Assembly (NCBI GenBank): GCA_022539475.1
Contig: VCMS01000344.1
Span: 40,655 to 97,302, forward strand
Direction of reading: 5' to 3'
DNA: 56,648 nucleotides
From: Gracilaria domingensis
Taxonomy: Eukaryota; Rhodophyta; Florideophyceae; Gracilariales; Gracilariaceae
How positions within the stretch are numbered: position 1 is the first letter of the stretch; every line of letters starts with the position of its first letter. Below are positions 20,527 through 33,268 of this stretch, piece by piece. The notes beneath the pieces are model-generated. The model had not been told where the DNA came from, ran no database searches, and saw nothing but the letters and a program-made list of their open reading frames with translations. Made by a program: the position numbers and the translations under genes.

Positions 20527-23500
20527 CAGCTCTCGCTTGGTTCTGTCCCGATGGATTTCAAATCCAAGAACCATGCGAGCTTCTTTGAGGTCCTTCATGC
20601 GGAAACGACTTTACAGCTCTGCCTTCACACGTTCCACGGTTTTCATGCTCGGACTCGCAATCAGCAAGTCGTCAACACACAGAGCAATGATAACCAAGAA
20701 ACCCAGTATGATCCCGGTGTAGACACACTCGTCTGCGTCATTCGGCTTGAGGTGCTTTTCACGAACAAGGAAGGCGTATATCTTGGCGTGCCACTGTCTT
20801 GGTGCTCGTCTAAGCCCATAGATTGCTTTCTTCAGTCGGCACACCAAGTCCCCCCTTTCTTGCTGTGTGAACCCCATTGGCTGCTCCATGTACACTGTCT
20901 CGTCAAGGTCACCGTTCAGAAACGCAGTCTTCACGTCCATCTGGTGCAAGTGAAAGTCTCGTACGGCAGTCACAGACAAGATCATTCTGATGGATGTGAA
21001 CTTCACCACAGGTGCATAAGTCTCTGAGAAGTCCATACCCTCGATCTGCAGGAAGCCTCTTGCAACCACACGAGCCTTGTAACGCACTGTCGGTTCACCA
21101 GATGACGAAGCCTCATACTTCTGTACATACACCCACTTGGACGAAATCACGTTGCTGTCTGCTGGCCTTGGCACTAGATCCCACGTGTCGTGCTCCATCA
21201 ACGATTGATACTCACTCTTCATCGCCTTCTTCCAAGCTTCGGAATCAGGACGTGACACTGCGACACCGTACGACGAAGGAGTATCATCACTGGCTGTAAG
21301 GAAAGCACTGGCACCACGCCACCACGAGGATGTCGTCTTTCTCTGACGTGTGGATCTACGAAGGGGCTGCGTCTCTGTCACTCCCGGCTCATCATGTTTG
21401 TCTGGTGTGGTGTTCTCATCCGTACTGGCATTCGTGGTACTCTCATGAGAAGCTGGTGCAGAAGGGTCATCTTCAGAATGATCGGCGGATGTGTCGGAGG
21501 TTGAGGCTTCAGCAGCTCCCGACTTGTCGACCAAGTCGATATCCGCGTAGTCCTGGTGTTCAAAGTGCTCGTCACTTTCAGTTCCAGAGCACTCGTCAAA
21601 CCTCACATCTCGTGACACAATCACCTTCTTCTTCTGGCTGTCCCACAACTTGTATCCGTGGGAGCCTGAAGTGTACCCAATGAAGATGGCTTCCACTGCA
21701 CGCTCTTCCAGCTTCTTCAACTTGTGATCAACCACCTTGTACCAGCAACGGCTACCAAACACACGCAGATTGCTCAGATCAGGCTTCTGTCCATGCCACA
21801 GCTCAAACGGAGTCACGTCACTCGGAAGCGCTTTGCAGGTCACTCTGTTGCGCACATACACAGAAACATTCAGAGCCTCAGCCCAAAAGCTTTTTGGCAC
21901 ATTCTTGTGATGCAACATCGACCTGACCAAGTCCATGAGTGTGCGATTGAACCTCTCGGCAAGCCCGTTCTGCTGTGGATTGTAAGGCACAGTTCGCTGA
22001 TGCTCAATACAGTACTGCTCCAGTTTCTCGGAGAACCGATTGGACAGGTACTCACCACCGTTGTCTGTGCGCAAAGCACGCAGCACACTTTTACGAGCGG
22101 TGATGGTTAGCACCTTCCTGCCCATCTGGTTCTCCACAAACCTGAGCCACTTGATGAACATCCGGAACACCTCATCCTTCGTCTTGAGCATGTACAGAAA
22201 GCAGTAACGGCTGTGGTCATCGATGAATCTGACAAAGTAGTGCGAGCCTTTCAAGGACTTCACGTTCACTGGACCCGAAATATCAGAGTGTACCAGGTCC
22301 AGTACGTGTTCAGCTCGTTCCCCCCCTTGCTTGGGAGTCGGAGCACGGGTTGCTTTGCCCACTACACATGAGCCACACACATCCACCTTCTGAGCCACAT
22401 CCACATTCAGACCTGACACAACGCCATTTCGAGCCATCTGCTTGATATCTTCCACATTCACATGAGCCATTAGAGCATGCCAAAGAGACAAGTCTGACAC
22501 AAGCGCATTGTCCATGTCCGTGAGCTGTTCTGCAGCAGTGCAAAGGTAGTACAGGTCTTTGACGCGTCGCCAGACGGCAACCACTTTTGACCCCTTGTAC
22601 ACACATACCTTTTCTTTGTCAAACACTACCGTGCAGCCCAGATCACAAATCTGTGACACAGACAACAAATGGTACCGTACGTTGGGCACGTGTACCACCT
22701 GCTTTAGCTTGCACTTACGCTTGGACCCTTCAACTGTCAGATCGAGCTCCACACTTCCGTGACCAACACACTGCAACTTAAAATCATTGCCGATACTCAC
22801 ACCCGACGACACCTTTGTCTCGTACGTTTGGAACATTGAGTCATCATAAGTCATGTGCGCAGGAGCTCCAGAGTCAACAATCCAGTCACTGTTAGTGGCC
22901 TTGTCGGCACCATTTGCAATGAGGCATACAAAGTCAGAACCGCTGCCGCCCGTACCTTGCTCATTGTTGAGCGCGGTATGTACACTTGGGTGAGCAGCAT
23001 CGATCTGATCCTTGTTAGCCCCATCACGTTGCTTCTTGAAACAGTTCTTCTAAATATGACCCTTTATGCCACAATAGTAACACACAACCGACTTCAATGA
23101 CTTCCTACGAAACTGGCGTCCCAAGAGTGCTGCATCACCACCGGACTCCTCCTTGGCACGATCACTCATACGTTGCTCTTCTTGCAATAGACGGCTCTTG
23201 ACAAACTCCATGGTGAGTTGACGATCTCCGATCGTGGTGTCAATGGCAACAATGAGGTGCTCAAAACGTTCCGGAAGTCCACATAGAGCGGCCATGGCAA
23301 TGTCCTTCTCTTCAACGTTGACGTCCATACTCTTGAGGTCGGAGGCCAAGTGCGGAACACGATTGATGAATTGTAACATCTTCTCGTCCTCGCGCATCTT
23401 GACAGAGTAGAAGGCACGTCTGGCGTTGATTCGGTTCAGAAGAGTCTTGCGTTGGAACACATTGCAGATGGCCTTCCATGCGTCAGCGGCACTGTCAATG

Positions 23501-23715
23501 TCACGGATATGATCGGCAAGCGTGAGTCCAATGATCGCTCTAGCCCTTTCGTCTCGGATTTGCCATTTTGCCAGTTCCTCTTCATCGGTGGGTGCAGAAG
23601 TGGTGAGATGGTTCTTGAGGTCATTCAGTGCAAGTACGTACTGAATCTTCTGCTTCCAGGTGTGGAAGCTATCCTCACCCAACTTCTCGATCTTGAGCCC
23701 ACTGAACGAATCCAT
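20527..23715 (-). pseudogene. Cop-B gag-pol, copy B-2 (main part)
   Basis: Gag starts at MDSFSGLKIEKLG (23715). In order: capsid-like Gag, CCHC knuckle start (CYYCGIKGHI), protease DSGAPAHM, integrase zinc and DDE motifs, acidic linker, and RT to the catalytic motif, here CVDD where most copia enzymes have YVDD. The frame is broken by a stop for Gln in the knuckle (just below 23050) and a stop for Ser after VKAEL (near 20608). Gag also lacks four residues found in the other copies (DEHLDH reduced to DH). The RT end and RNase H continue at 9116-9596 on the far side of N-1. This is a dead copy whose parts are otherwise well preserved. Confidence 0.92.
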
Positions 23716-25946
23716 GTTGTAAGAAGGGAACAGGGGAGCAAATCAAATACGGCGGTGGCGGGTAGACAGCAACGGCAAACAACGACAGCAAACAACGACA
23801 GCAAACAACAACAGCAAACAACAACAACAGCAAACAACAACAACAGCAAACAACAACAACGGCAAACAACAACAACAACAACAACAAAAACTTCAATAGT
23901 CGGGACCACTGGCAGGAACTAAATTCCCAGTACCCCAGGGGATCTGACCCCTGACCCCCCGAGACCCTCCGGGTAGGAAACGACTTCTGCAGTCTACCTC
24001 CTCCTGCGTTCCAGCAGAAGGCGAGTTGCTCTCTACGAGGCGTCCAAAGGATGGTTAATGACCAAAGATATGTCTTCACCACTTCACCCAATCTGGATTC
24101 TTGCAAGAACTTGCGCGACCTCGAAACTGCAGCTACTATGACAAACCAAGGTACGCTCCTAACGAGCAGACAATAATGCCCACACGCGGCCTGATCCTGG
24201 AAAGGAGGTCAGCCTTCGGTACGTCGCCTCCCCGCTCAACCGAGGTTGCTGTTGGAAGTCATGCTGTCACTGACATCAAGCAGTTGAGATGTGTGGAGTC
24301 TAGAATGGTACCTTGATACGTGAAACCGAGATTGATGTTGTTCTGTTTGGTATACTACGTTGCTGTGTGGTATACTCAGTATGGGTTGAACGTTTATGGC
24401 TACACTGGAACGCTATCGTTCAGCTGGGATGACCACAAGGTACAACGATGACAGGTTGTACAGTGGTCATGAAGTACAGGGTTGAAGGCTATGTATGTGC
24501 ACACAAGGTACAGGTGGCAGCAGTGTCAGTGCTGTGAAGTTTACACCGTGTTTGAGTTGTGCTACATGCAAATGTGTGTGTATGGATGCATGGAACATGT
24601 TGCAGCTAAGTGACTGACGTCATGTGGTTTACAGGTACTTGTTGATGATGTGGGACTTTTGTATCTGGCACGTACACATTACGGTGTGGTGTACAGATTA
24701 CAGCGTGCCAGCAACACGTGAAGTGTGATGTGATGTTCCGTAAGCATGGCTGGTCATGATAATGAGGTGTTGCATTGTGTGTATGCATGGTCGCGTTGCT
24801 ATGGTGAGCTGTCATATTGTTGACTGCATTGATGTGTGGTGCTTGGTGTCCTGTCGAAATGTGTCGGTACACTGTCAGGGACGTGTATGGCTACTACATT
24901 GGTGTGCATTGTTGTGCATTGTTGTGCACTGCTGTGCAGTAGTGTACGGAATTGTTGTGCACTGCTGTACACTGTTGTGCGTTGTTGTGCACTGCTGTTG
25001 TAAGCAGTTCGGCACTGTTACCATGTTATGTCTGTAGATGATTGGTAGTATTGAGTGTCTCTGGTTAGTGAGTTGCATGTTGCTCAGAGTTGGAGTCGCA
25101 TGATAGAGTAGCGAAGAAGTGGTATATAAGTTGTGACTCAAGCACCTCCAAGTAAATCTGAGCCAGAGCTGGCGAACTTCCCTTGCATCCCCCCATCCTT
25201 CCTCATGTCAACTTTCCTATCCCAGCTATAACCTCTATCAGTTGCACGGATCAAAAGCTCGTTTCGGTTTGCCTTCACCACAGATCAAGAACCCGACACA
25301 AAGTCAGGTCAACAACAACAAAGGTCAGCCACCCAAGTCCAACAGTGCGTCACGGCACCCCGTCCACTTCAGCACTCGCGGTACTACCATGTCTTCCGAC
25401 CGACACCGTTATCCGCCACGAAGGACCGGTGGGAGCCCGCTCGACAGCACGTCCGCTTTGGTTCAAGCCGCCAGACTAACGTCCCCGATTGCTCGGATCA
25501 ACCGCTCGTCGCTGGACCTCAGATGACAACCCCAAACGCTGAGCACACACAGTGCACAGACTTCAACAACTGCTGAGCACACACGCAGTGCACAGATTTC
25601 AACAACAAATGGTCCTCAAGCTCTCGGATCAGAAACCGCAACACGACGCGGGGATCCCAACAATAAGGACAGAGGGAGACTAAACGAAACGGATAGCGAT
25701 CGACAACACGGGCAACAACGAGCGCCCAAACACAATCACGATAGAGAATCAACGTCGAACCACTACCACCACAACGCCCTCAGGGAGGAACGCAAGACCG
25801 AAAGGAGAAGATCAACACCAACCAACAACACGGTCAACACACCCGACGCAACGACGGAAGGAGAGAGAAGGGAAAACAGCGAAGCGGGTGAACGGCGGTG
25901 AGGGAGAGCGGCGATAGACGAACGATAACGGCAGAGGTCAGCGGGG
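23716..25946 (-). other. Cop-B leader of B-2, split by a solo LTR
   Basis: The non-coding leader has a GUU-rich sense tract (23770-23890) and the structured module (23903-24120). It is interrupted at 24250-25240 by a solo LTR and then resumes to the primer site. It matches the B-1, B-4 and B-5 leaders closely. Confidence 0.82.
24250..25240 (+). mobile_element. solo LTR of a divergent N/B subfamily
   Basis: 991 bp, starting TGTTGGAAGTC and ending CTCTATCA, with a perfect TSD GTTGC (24245-24249 and 25241-25245). The outer parts match N LTRs. The middle (about 24400-25020) is different and includes many degenerate copies of a GTTGTGCACT-like decamer (24897-25000). A TATA-like TATATAAG lies near 25123. 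Confidence 0.9.
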
Positions 25947-25960
25947 GTGGGCCCATAACC
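25947..25960 (-). other. primer-binding site of B-2
   Basis: Minus-strand GGTTATGGGCCCAC, one base different at its end from the common GGTTATGGGCCCAG. Confidence 0.82.
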
Positions 25961-26737
25961 TGATGGAGGTTATAGCTGGAAAGGGAAGGTTGAGAGAAAG
26001 GATGGGGGGAATCAAAGGAAGTTCGCCAGCTCTGGCTCGGAATTTACTTGGAGCTGCTTGAGTCACCGCTTATATAGAACTACTTTGCGCAACCATCGCA
26101 AACCTCCAACTCCAAGCAACACCTAAACCACTAGCTAGAGACACTCAATACTACCAATCATCTCCTAACATAACATGGTAACACTCCCACACTATCATGG
26201 CAGCTTACAACAACAAAGCACAACACTGCACAACAGTGCACAACAAGTTACGTGCCTACACATAACCATGACAATGCACAGATTCACATAGTGCCAACAC
26301 ACTGTAATCCCTACACCACACCATAACAGTTACGTTCAAGCTTACCAACAACACTTCACCACAAACTCACTCCATGACCTACGTCACCAACAACACCACA
26401 CTGTAATCCTCTTGACACCGCATCAACTCTTCACCATAGTGCCCAAGTTACACCAAGCTGTCCTACATGTCCACGTACATACGTGTGTACTCTGTGCATC
26501 ATGTACAGTATGCCCAGTGTACTAGCTACACACATGTACCCTGGAAACAACCCATTAGCGCCACAACACTTGTACGAACCACAATGCATATGACCATTTG
26601 CAGTAGCCAATCAGAAGCCCGTTTCACGTTGAGTTTGCTCAGAGCCACATATGCGCTTTTCCAACGGCACCCTCCAAAACACCCCATGCTCTCGAGCACT
26701 TTTGGTTTACAGTGACAGCACAGGTCAACATCCAACA
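25961..26737 (-). mobile_element. 5' LTR of B-2
   Basis: 777 bp Cop-B LTR between the B-2 primer site and the pol of B-3, showing that B-2 inserted into B-3. The target begins ctcgt; the opposite TSD is lost with the missing B-2 3' LTR. The variant GAGCTGCTTGAG near 26050 is shared with the LTR at 32471. Confidence 0.9.
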
Positions 26738-27714
26738 CTCGTCAACAGACAAGTCCACACCGCACTCCATAGGAGTGTCAACGGGTTTCGACAGCTGCAT
26801 GCCAAATCGTTCCAGGACCTTCTTCGTGTACGCTGACTGAGTCAAGTACAGCTCTCGCTTGGTTCTGTCTCGAAGGATTTCAAATCCAAGAACCATGCGA
26901 GCTTCTTTGAGGTCCTTCATGCGGAAACGACTTGACAGCTCTGCCTTCACACGTTCCATGGTTTTCATGCTCGGACTCGCAATCAGCAAGTCGTCAACAC
27001 ACAGAGCAATGATAACCAAGAAACCCAGTATGATCCCGGTGTAGACACACTCGTCTGCGTCATTCGGCTTGAGGTGCTTTTCACGAACAAGGAAGGCGTA
27101 TATCTTGGCGTGCCACTGTCTTGGTGCTCGTCTAAGCCCATAGATTGCTTTCTTCAATCGGCACACCAAGTCCTCCTTTTCTTGCTGTGTGAACCCCATT
27201 GGCTGCTCCATGTACACTGTCTCGTCAAGGTCACCGTTCAGAAACGCAGTCTTCACGTCCATCTGGTGCAAGTGAAAGTCTCGTACGGCAGTCACAGACA
27301 AGATCATTCTGATGGATGTGAACTTCACCACAGGTGCATAAGTCTCTGAGAAGTCCACACCCTCGATCTGCAGGAAGCCTCTTGCAACCACACGAGCCTT
27401 GTAACGCACTGTCGGTTCACCAGATGACGAAGCCTCATACTTCTGTACAGACACCCGCTTGGACGAAATCACGTTGCTGTCTGCTGGCCTGGGCACTAGA
27501 TCCCACGTGTCGTGCTCCATCAACGATTGATACTCACTTTTCATCGCCTTGTTCTAAGCTTCGGAATCAGGACGTGACACTGCGTCACCGTACGACGAAG
27601 GAGTATCATCACTGGCTGTAAGGAAAGCACTGGCACGACCCCACCATGAAGATGTCGTCTCTCTCTGACGTGTGGATCTACGAAGGGGCTGCATCTCTGT
27701 CACTTCCGGCTCAT
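26738..27714 (-). pseudogene. Cop-B pol fragment, copy B-3
   Basis: Part of a Cop-B polyprotein, from the acidic linker and RT (KWVYVQKYEA-like, MDVKTAFLNGDL, CVDDLLIAS) to the RT/connection region. It is cut on the left by the B-2 LTR and on the right by the A2-1 LTR. A TAG replaces Trp in SEAWKKAMKSEY near 27555. The catalytic motif is CVDD, as in B-2 and B-4. No LTR, gag or RNase H of this copy is present in the window. Confidence 0.9.
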
Positions 27715-28433
27715 TGTTGATGTTGGGTTATGGTCGAGTGCCTGTCAGTCCCTTAAGGGTGCTTGGAATACAAAGTTGCAGGGGAGCATGGGCACTTTTG
27801 GGCACCCTCGCGCGAAAAGCGAATATGCGCCTCACCGAAAACCCAACGTGATACTGCAATATGAATGGCTACTGCAAATGCGTGTATGCAACCTAGTATG
27901 GACAAGTGTGCCTGGCTGTATGGGGCAGGAGTGGCGGATGCTACAAGTGGTGCGCTGTGATTGGCTGAAGTGTGCTAGTGCTGGCCAGTTATGCAGTAGC
28001 TGAGAATGTGCGAATACAGGCTGTTCTAGGCGGGTTTTGCTTTATGTCCGATTCTAGGCTAGTACGAAGGGTTTTGGAGCGAATGTGCGATTCTGAGCTG
28101 CGCGAGGGGGTTTGTTGCGTTAGATGGAAATTGTTGATTTTTTAGAGCGATTTATGGATCATGGAGTTGGCGTTGGATTTGGCGCGGTTTGATTTAGTTG
28201 TTTTGAATTCGTATTATGATTTGCGCGCGCTTTCGTTGTCAAGGTGTACACTTTGACAGCGTGTGCTGTTATGTCGCATGCAGCGACGGCTGCGGTGCGC
28301 GGTTGGTACTAGTAGGTTGCGATCGTCCCCGATCACTAAACTCGGTCGAAGGTGGCCTACCCCCTTTGTTTGTTTTACCCATCTTGTTCACATTTTCTCA
28401 CTTCCCTTTGTCTAACCTGCGCACGCTACGTTA
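27715..28433 (+). mobile_element. 5' LTR of A2-1
   Basis: 719 bp Cop-A LTR starting TGTTGATGTTGGG, followed by a primer site. It interrupts B-3 pol after ctcat. By small variants it is closer to the LTR at 47574 than to the A1 LTRs. Confidence 0.9.
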
Positions 28434-28447
28434 GGTTATGGGCCCAG
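28434..28447 (+). other. primer-binding site of A2-1
   Basis: GGTTATGGGCCCAG directly after the LTR; tRNA-iMet anticodon-arm type. Confidence 0.88.
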
Positions 28448-29116
28448 ATCGTGGACTCTTCGCAGACGTCACGCTCTTCTACTAATTTCTCTTTTGGATT
28501 CTACGAAGTTCTCTTATCTGCGACAGTTACGCGTTGCGAGCGAGCGAGCGAGCAGAAAGACCGCGCTGATTTCCCGCAAGCGACTAGCAGGGGCTAACTG
28601 GTGAACGCATATCTTTGGCTACTAACCTCCCTGGGACGTCTCGTAGGGATTGTAAAGCCCCTCACTCTGAAGTACGCAGAGCAAGGTAGGTCAAGAAGAA
28701 TTCGTGCCTCACCTGGAGAGAGTAACTACGGACCAGAGGTTCGGACCTCTAGGGTAACCGGATATTTAGATCCTGCCAGTGGACCCGCTGCTTCTTCTTC
28801 TTCTTGTTATTTCCGGGTTGAGTTCTGTCTCACCCGTGAGTGTACTCCAAGCGTCGAGTACCCGAACTCCGCCTGTGATCGCGTACGGGACGCGTCCCGA
28901 CGAGCGTTGTAGACCTGGTTACATGGTCTCTGCTGGCGCCCTCGCTGTTGAGTGTTGGGAATACTCCACTCCAGCCTTTACCCTGTTTGTGTAACATAAG
29001 CATTTAGTCCCTCACTCTGCTTGTATTGTTGTTTGTCAAAGCTACTTTTGTGATTCCCTCTTCCGTTTTCTACTTGGTTTCCTGGATCTGGTTGTATTCA
29101 GAACGAGTCTTTTACA
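28448..29116 (+). other. Cop-A2 leader
   Basis: Non-coding leader with a GAGC repeat (near 28537-28553), the structured module (28561-28790) and a TTC repeat (28792-28804), ending at the gag ATG. Confidence 0.8.
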
Positions 29117-30982
29117 ATGTCGGACTCGGAAAAGGAAGCGGAAACCAACTCTGGTGTGAAGATTCCCCGCTTTCATGGTGAGCATGGTGAAGATTACGCA
29201 CTCTGGTGACATCGTCTTCGTGCTGCATGTGGTATCAAAGGTGTCTGGAATGTTGTTAACACGGATGCCGCGCAGTCCATGTCAACTCATACTACTGGTA
29301 CTGATGGTCAAGGATCCTCTGTGGACCCCATTCGCACATTGGCTAAGCGTGAAAAGGCTTGTGGCATCATCATTTGTGCACTTGGAGATGCTCCCTTGCG
29401 TGTAGTTATGGATGTGGATGACGACCCGGCACGAATGCTCAAAATGCTTGATGCACGTTATGCATCTAATCGAACGGTTTCCCGCATCGCGGTTCAGACT
29501 CAACTGTTCCGAATGTCGTACAATGGGCAGAATATGTCCGAGTATGTTGATCAATTTACTGCACTGTTCTCGCAGTTGGATCGCATGGGCAAGGAGGCTG
29601 CCGTTCCAGAAACTCATAAGGCCCCTATGCTCTTGGCTTCTATTGATTCGCAGAGTTCGTTGGAGTCGACTGCAGCCGCGTTGCGTACCAAGGAAATATC
29701 AGAACTGACTTGGGACTACGTCGCTACCACACTCATCGATGAGTACAATGCACGTCATATAACCTCTGGCCGTAGTCGCAGTCGCAAGAAGAACAGAGGA
29801 AAAGGTTCCGAAAGGCAGTCTGGTACCTCTGCAAGTGCCAACCATCGAGATGGAAATGACTCCGATGATGCTCCGACTGCTCGTGCACTGGCGGCTGGCA
29901 GCACCAATGGTCATCACTGTGACTTTTGTGATCGTGATGGACACACCCAGGATCGATGCTACATGAACCCAGACAATCCCGACAACCATTTGCCGAAGAG
30001 TATTCTGGACAAGTTGGCATTCAAGTCCAAGGAGAAGCCCAAGACATCGTCAAAATCTTCCGGTAAATCGTCCAAGATCGAAATCGCGGGCATGTCTATG
30101 GAAAAGGCAACGGTTCTACCACCCACGAAAAGAGACATGGACATTTACGCAGATAGTGGAGCGACCTCGCACTACTTCCACTGGCCTTCTGTATTCGTTC
30201 CCAGCACACTGCATGACGTGGTGGAGCGTGTTATACAGCTCGCGGACAAGAACTGTGTGTCTGCAACTCAACGTGGATATGTGATTTTGCCCTTCGAGAA
30301 CGTGAATCTACGTCTGACCGATGCGTTGTTGGTTCCCTCCATGGAGTACAACTTGGTTTCAGTGCGGTGCTTAGCCGACAAACAGATTGAATCTCGTTTC
30401 CGTTCTTCAGATGTTCGTCTGATTCATGACAATGGTCTGCACATTGGGTCAGGAAAGCGCGATAAACGTTCCGGACTGTACACTTTGCCGGAACCGATAG
30501 TGCATTTCACTCATGACCGCGCTCTTATCTCCAAACAAGTCGATTTGGAATGCGCACTGAAGGCCTCGATGACTGCTCTAGCACAACTGTGGCAGCGAAG
30601 ACTAGCGCACATGAACCCGAGGGACTTGCAGGTTGTTCACAAACATGCCGATGGTGTGCCTCGCCTGGCTGAAATGGAGGAGGTATGTCGGCCATGCCGT
30701 CTCGGAAAAGCACACAAACTACCGTTTCCTGGTTCATTTGTTCGTGAATCGTCAGTTGGTGACAAAGTGCACACTGATATCATCGGACCACTCACTCTGT
30801 CGTTCCCACAAAGGTTCAAGTATGCGTCGGCATTCGTAGATGACCACTCACGATATGTCCTCATTGGATTCATGAAACATCGTAGCGAACTCAATGATGT
30901 GTATGATGCTGTCGCGCAGAAGCTCAAGCAGCTTGGAGGAGTGGTGGTGAAGAAACTGCACTCGGATGACGCTAAGGAGTAC
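29117..30982 (+). pseudogene. Cop-A2 gag-protease-integrase fragment (A2-1)
   Basis: Starts MSDSEKEAETNSGVKI at 29117. It carries Gag, a CCHC knuckle (CDFCDRDGHTQDRC), the protease motif ADSGAT, the integrase zinc motif (WQRRLAH, CRPC) and the first catalytic Asp (VHTDIIG), ending at HSDDAKEY where A1-2 is inserted. A TGA at codon 31 (29207-29209) replaces the Arg of LWRHR, so the first residues are cut off. RT and RNase H are absent from this copy. It is closer to A2-2 than to A1: both share the KKNRGKG and KEKPKTSSKSS stretches. Confidence 0.92.
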
Positions 30983-31711
30983 TGTTGATGTTTGGATAGG
31001 GTCGAGTGCCTGGCAGTCCTTCAATGTGTCTCCAATTACCTGGAACACAAAGTTGCAGGGGAGCATGGGCACTTTTGGGCACTCTCGCGCGAAAAGCGAA
31101 TATGCGCCTCTCCGAAAACCCAACGTGATACTGCAATATGAATGGCTACTGCAAATGCGTGTATGCAACCTAGTAGGGACAAGTGTGCCTGGCTGTATGG
31201 GGCAGGAGTGGCGGATGCTACAAGTGGTGCGCTGTGATTGGCTGAAGTGTGCTAGTGCTGGCCAGATATGCAGTAGCTGAGAATGTGCGAATACAGGCTG
31301 TTCTAGGCGGGTTTTGCTTTATGTCCGATTCTAGGCTGGTACGAAGGGTTTTGGAGCGAATGTGCGATTCTGAGCTGCGCGAGGGGGTTTGTTGCGCCAG
31401 ATGGAAATTGTTGATTCTTTAGAGCGATTTATGGATCATGGAGTTGGCATTGGATTTGGCGCGGCTTGATTTAGTTGTTTTGAATTCGTGTTATGATTTG
31501 CGCGCGCTTTCGTTGTCAAGGTGTACACTTTGACAGCGTGTGCTGTTATGTCGCATGCAGCGACGGCGGCGGTGTGCGGTTAGTACTAGTAGGTTGCGAT
31601 CGTCCCCGATGAATAAACTTGGTCGAAGGTTGCCTACCCCCTTTACTTATTCCACTCTTCTTGTTTGTGTCCTTGTCACTTCCCTTCGTCTAACCTGCGC
31701 GCCTTGCGTTA
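30983..31711 (+). mobile_element. 5' LTR of A1-2
   Basis: 729 bp Cop-A LTR starting TGTTGATGTTTGG, followed by a primer site. It resembles the A1-1 LTR more than the A2 LTRs. It interrupts the A2-1 integrase within a few bases of the homologous place where B-1 interrupts A1-0. Confidence 0.9.
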
Positions 31712-31725
31712 GGTTATGGGCCCAG
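31712..31725 (+). other. primer-binding site of A1-2
   Basis: GGTTATGGGCCCAG directly after the LTR. Confidence 0.88.
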
Positions 31726-32421
31726 AACGTCGACTTTTCGCAGACGTCACGCTCTTCTACTGATTTCTCTTTTCGATTCTACGAAGTTTTGTTTTCTTGC
31801 GAAAGGTACGCGTTGCGAGCGAGCGAGCGAGCGAGCGAGCAGAAAAACCGCGCTGATTTCCCGCAAGCGACTAGCAGGGGCTAACTGGTGAACGCATATC
31901 TTTGGCTACTAACCTCCCTGGGACGTCTCGTAGGGATTGTAAAGCCCCTCGCTCTGAAGTACGCAGAGCAGGGTAGGTCAAGAAGAACTCGTGTCTCACC
32001 TAGAGAGAGTAACCAGGGAGCAGAGGTTCGGACCTTTAGGGTAGCAGGATATTAGATCCTGCCAGTTGACCCGCTTCTTCTTCTTCTTCTTCTTCTTTCC
32101 GGGTTGATTTTTGTCTCACCCGTGAGTATACTCCAGGCGTCGAGTACCCGAACTCCGCCTGTGATCGCGTACGGGACGCGTCCCGACGAGCGTTGTAGAC
32201 CTGGTTACACGGTCTCTGCTGGCGCCCTCGCTGTTGAGCGTTGAGAATACTCCACTCCAGCCTTTACCCTCTTGTGTAACTGAAGCGTTGATTCCCTCTT
32301 TCTGCTTCTTTGTTTGTGTCTTTGATCTTTGTTATTCACTTCCAAGCTGGTTTTCTACTTTCCTTGGCTTGGTTGCTACCTGTTTTTCTGATTCTGGCTG
32401 TCCTCCACCAGGTCCTTCGTC
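31726..32421 (+). other. Cop-A1 leader (A1-2)
   Basis: Non-coding leader with a GAGC repeat (31815-31840), the structured module (31849-32074) and a TTC repeat (32075-32098), ending at the gag ATG. Confidence 0.8.
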
Positions 32422-32470
32422 ATGTCTGACTCCGAAAAAGAAACGGATACCAACTCTGGTGTGAAGATTC
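32422..32470 (+). pseudogene. Cop-A1 gag start (A1-2), truncated
   Basis: Only the first 16 codons remain (MSDSEKETDTNSGVKI), identical to the A1-1 start. The B LTR at 32471 ends the frame. The continuation is not found on the far side of B-4, where a different subfamily (A2) resumes about 420 bp further into gag. Confidence 0.9.
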
Positions 32471-33248
32471 TGATGGAGGTTATAGCTGGAAAGGGAAGGT
32501 TGAGAGAAAAGATGGGGGGAATGAAGGGAAGTTCGCCAGCTCTGGCTCGGAATTTACTTGGAGCTGCTTGAGTCACCGCTTATATAGAACTACTTTGCAC
32601 AACCATCGCAAACCTCCAACTCCAAGCAATACCTAAACCACTAGCTAGAGACACTCAATACTACCAATCATCTCCTAACATAACATGGTAACACTCCCAC
32701 ACTATCATGGCAGCTTACAACAACAAAGCACAACACTGCACAACAGTGCACAACAAGTTACGTGCCTACACATAACCATGACCATGCACAGATTCACATA
32801 GTGCCAACACACTGTAATCCCTACATGACACCATAACAGTTACGTACAAGCTCACCAACAACACTTCACCACAAACTCACTCCAAGTCCTACGTCACCAA
32901 CAACACCACAATGTAATCCTCTTGACACCGCATCAACTCTTCACCATAGTGTCCAAGATACACCAAGCTGTCCTACATGTCCACGTATATACGTGTGTAC
33001 CCTGTGCATCTTGCACAGTTTGCCCAGTATACTAGCTATACACGTGTAACTCGGAAACAACGCATTAGCGCCACAACACTTGTACGAACCACATTGCAAA
33101 TGACCATTGGCAGTAGCCAATTAGAAGCCCGTTTCACGTTGAGTTTGCGCAGAGGCGCATATGCGCTTTTCCAACGGCACCCTCCAAAACAGCCCATGCT
33201 CCCCAGCACTTTTGGTTTTCAGTGACAGCACAAGGTCAACATCCAACA
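32471..33248 (-). mobile_element. 3' LTR of B-4
   Basis: 778 bp Cop-B LTR next to a purine tract. It shares the GAGCTGCTTGAG variant with the B-2 5' LTR. Confidence 0.9.
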
Positions 33249-33259
33249 CCCCCCATCTG
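33249..33259 (-). other. polypurine tract of B-4
   Basis: Minus-strand CAGATGGGGGG before the LTR start; one T interrupts the tract. Confidence 0.8.
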
Positions 33260-33268
33260 TCACTGACT

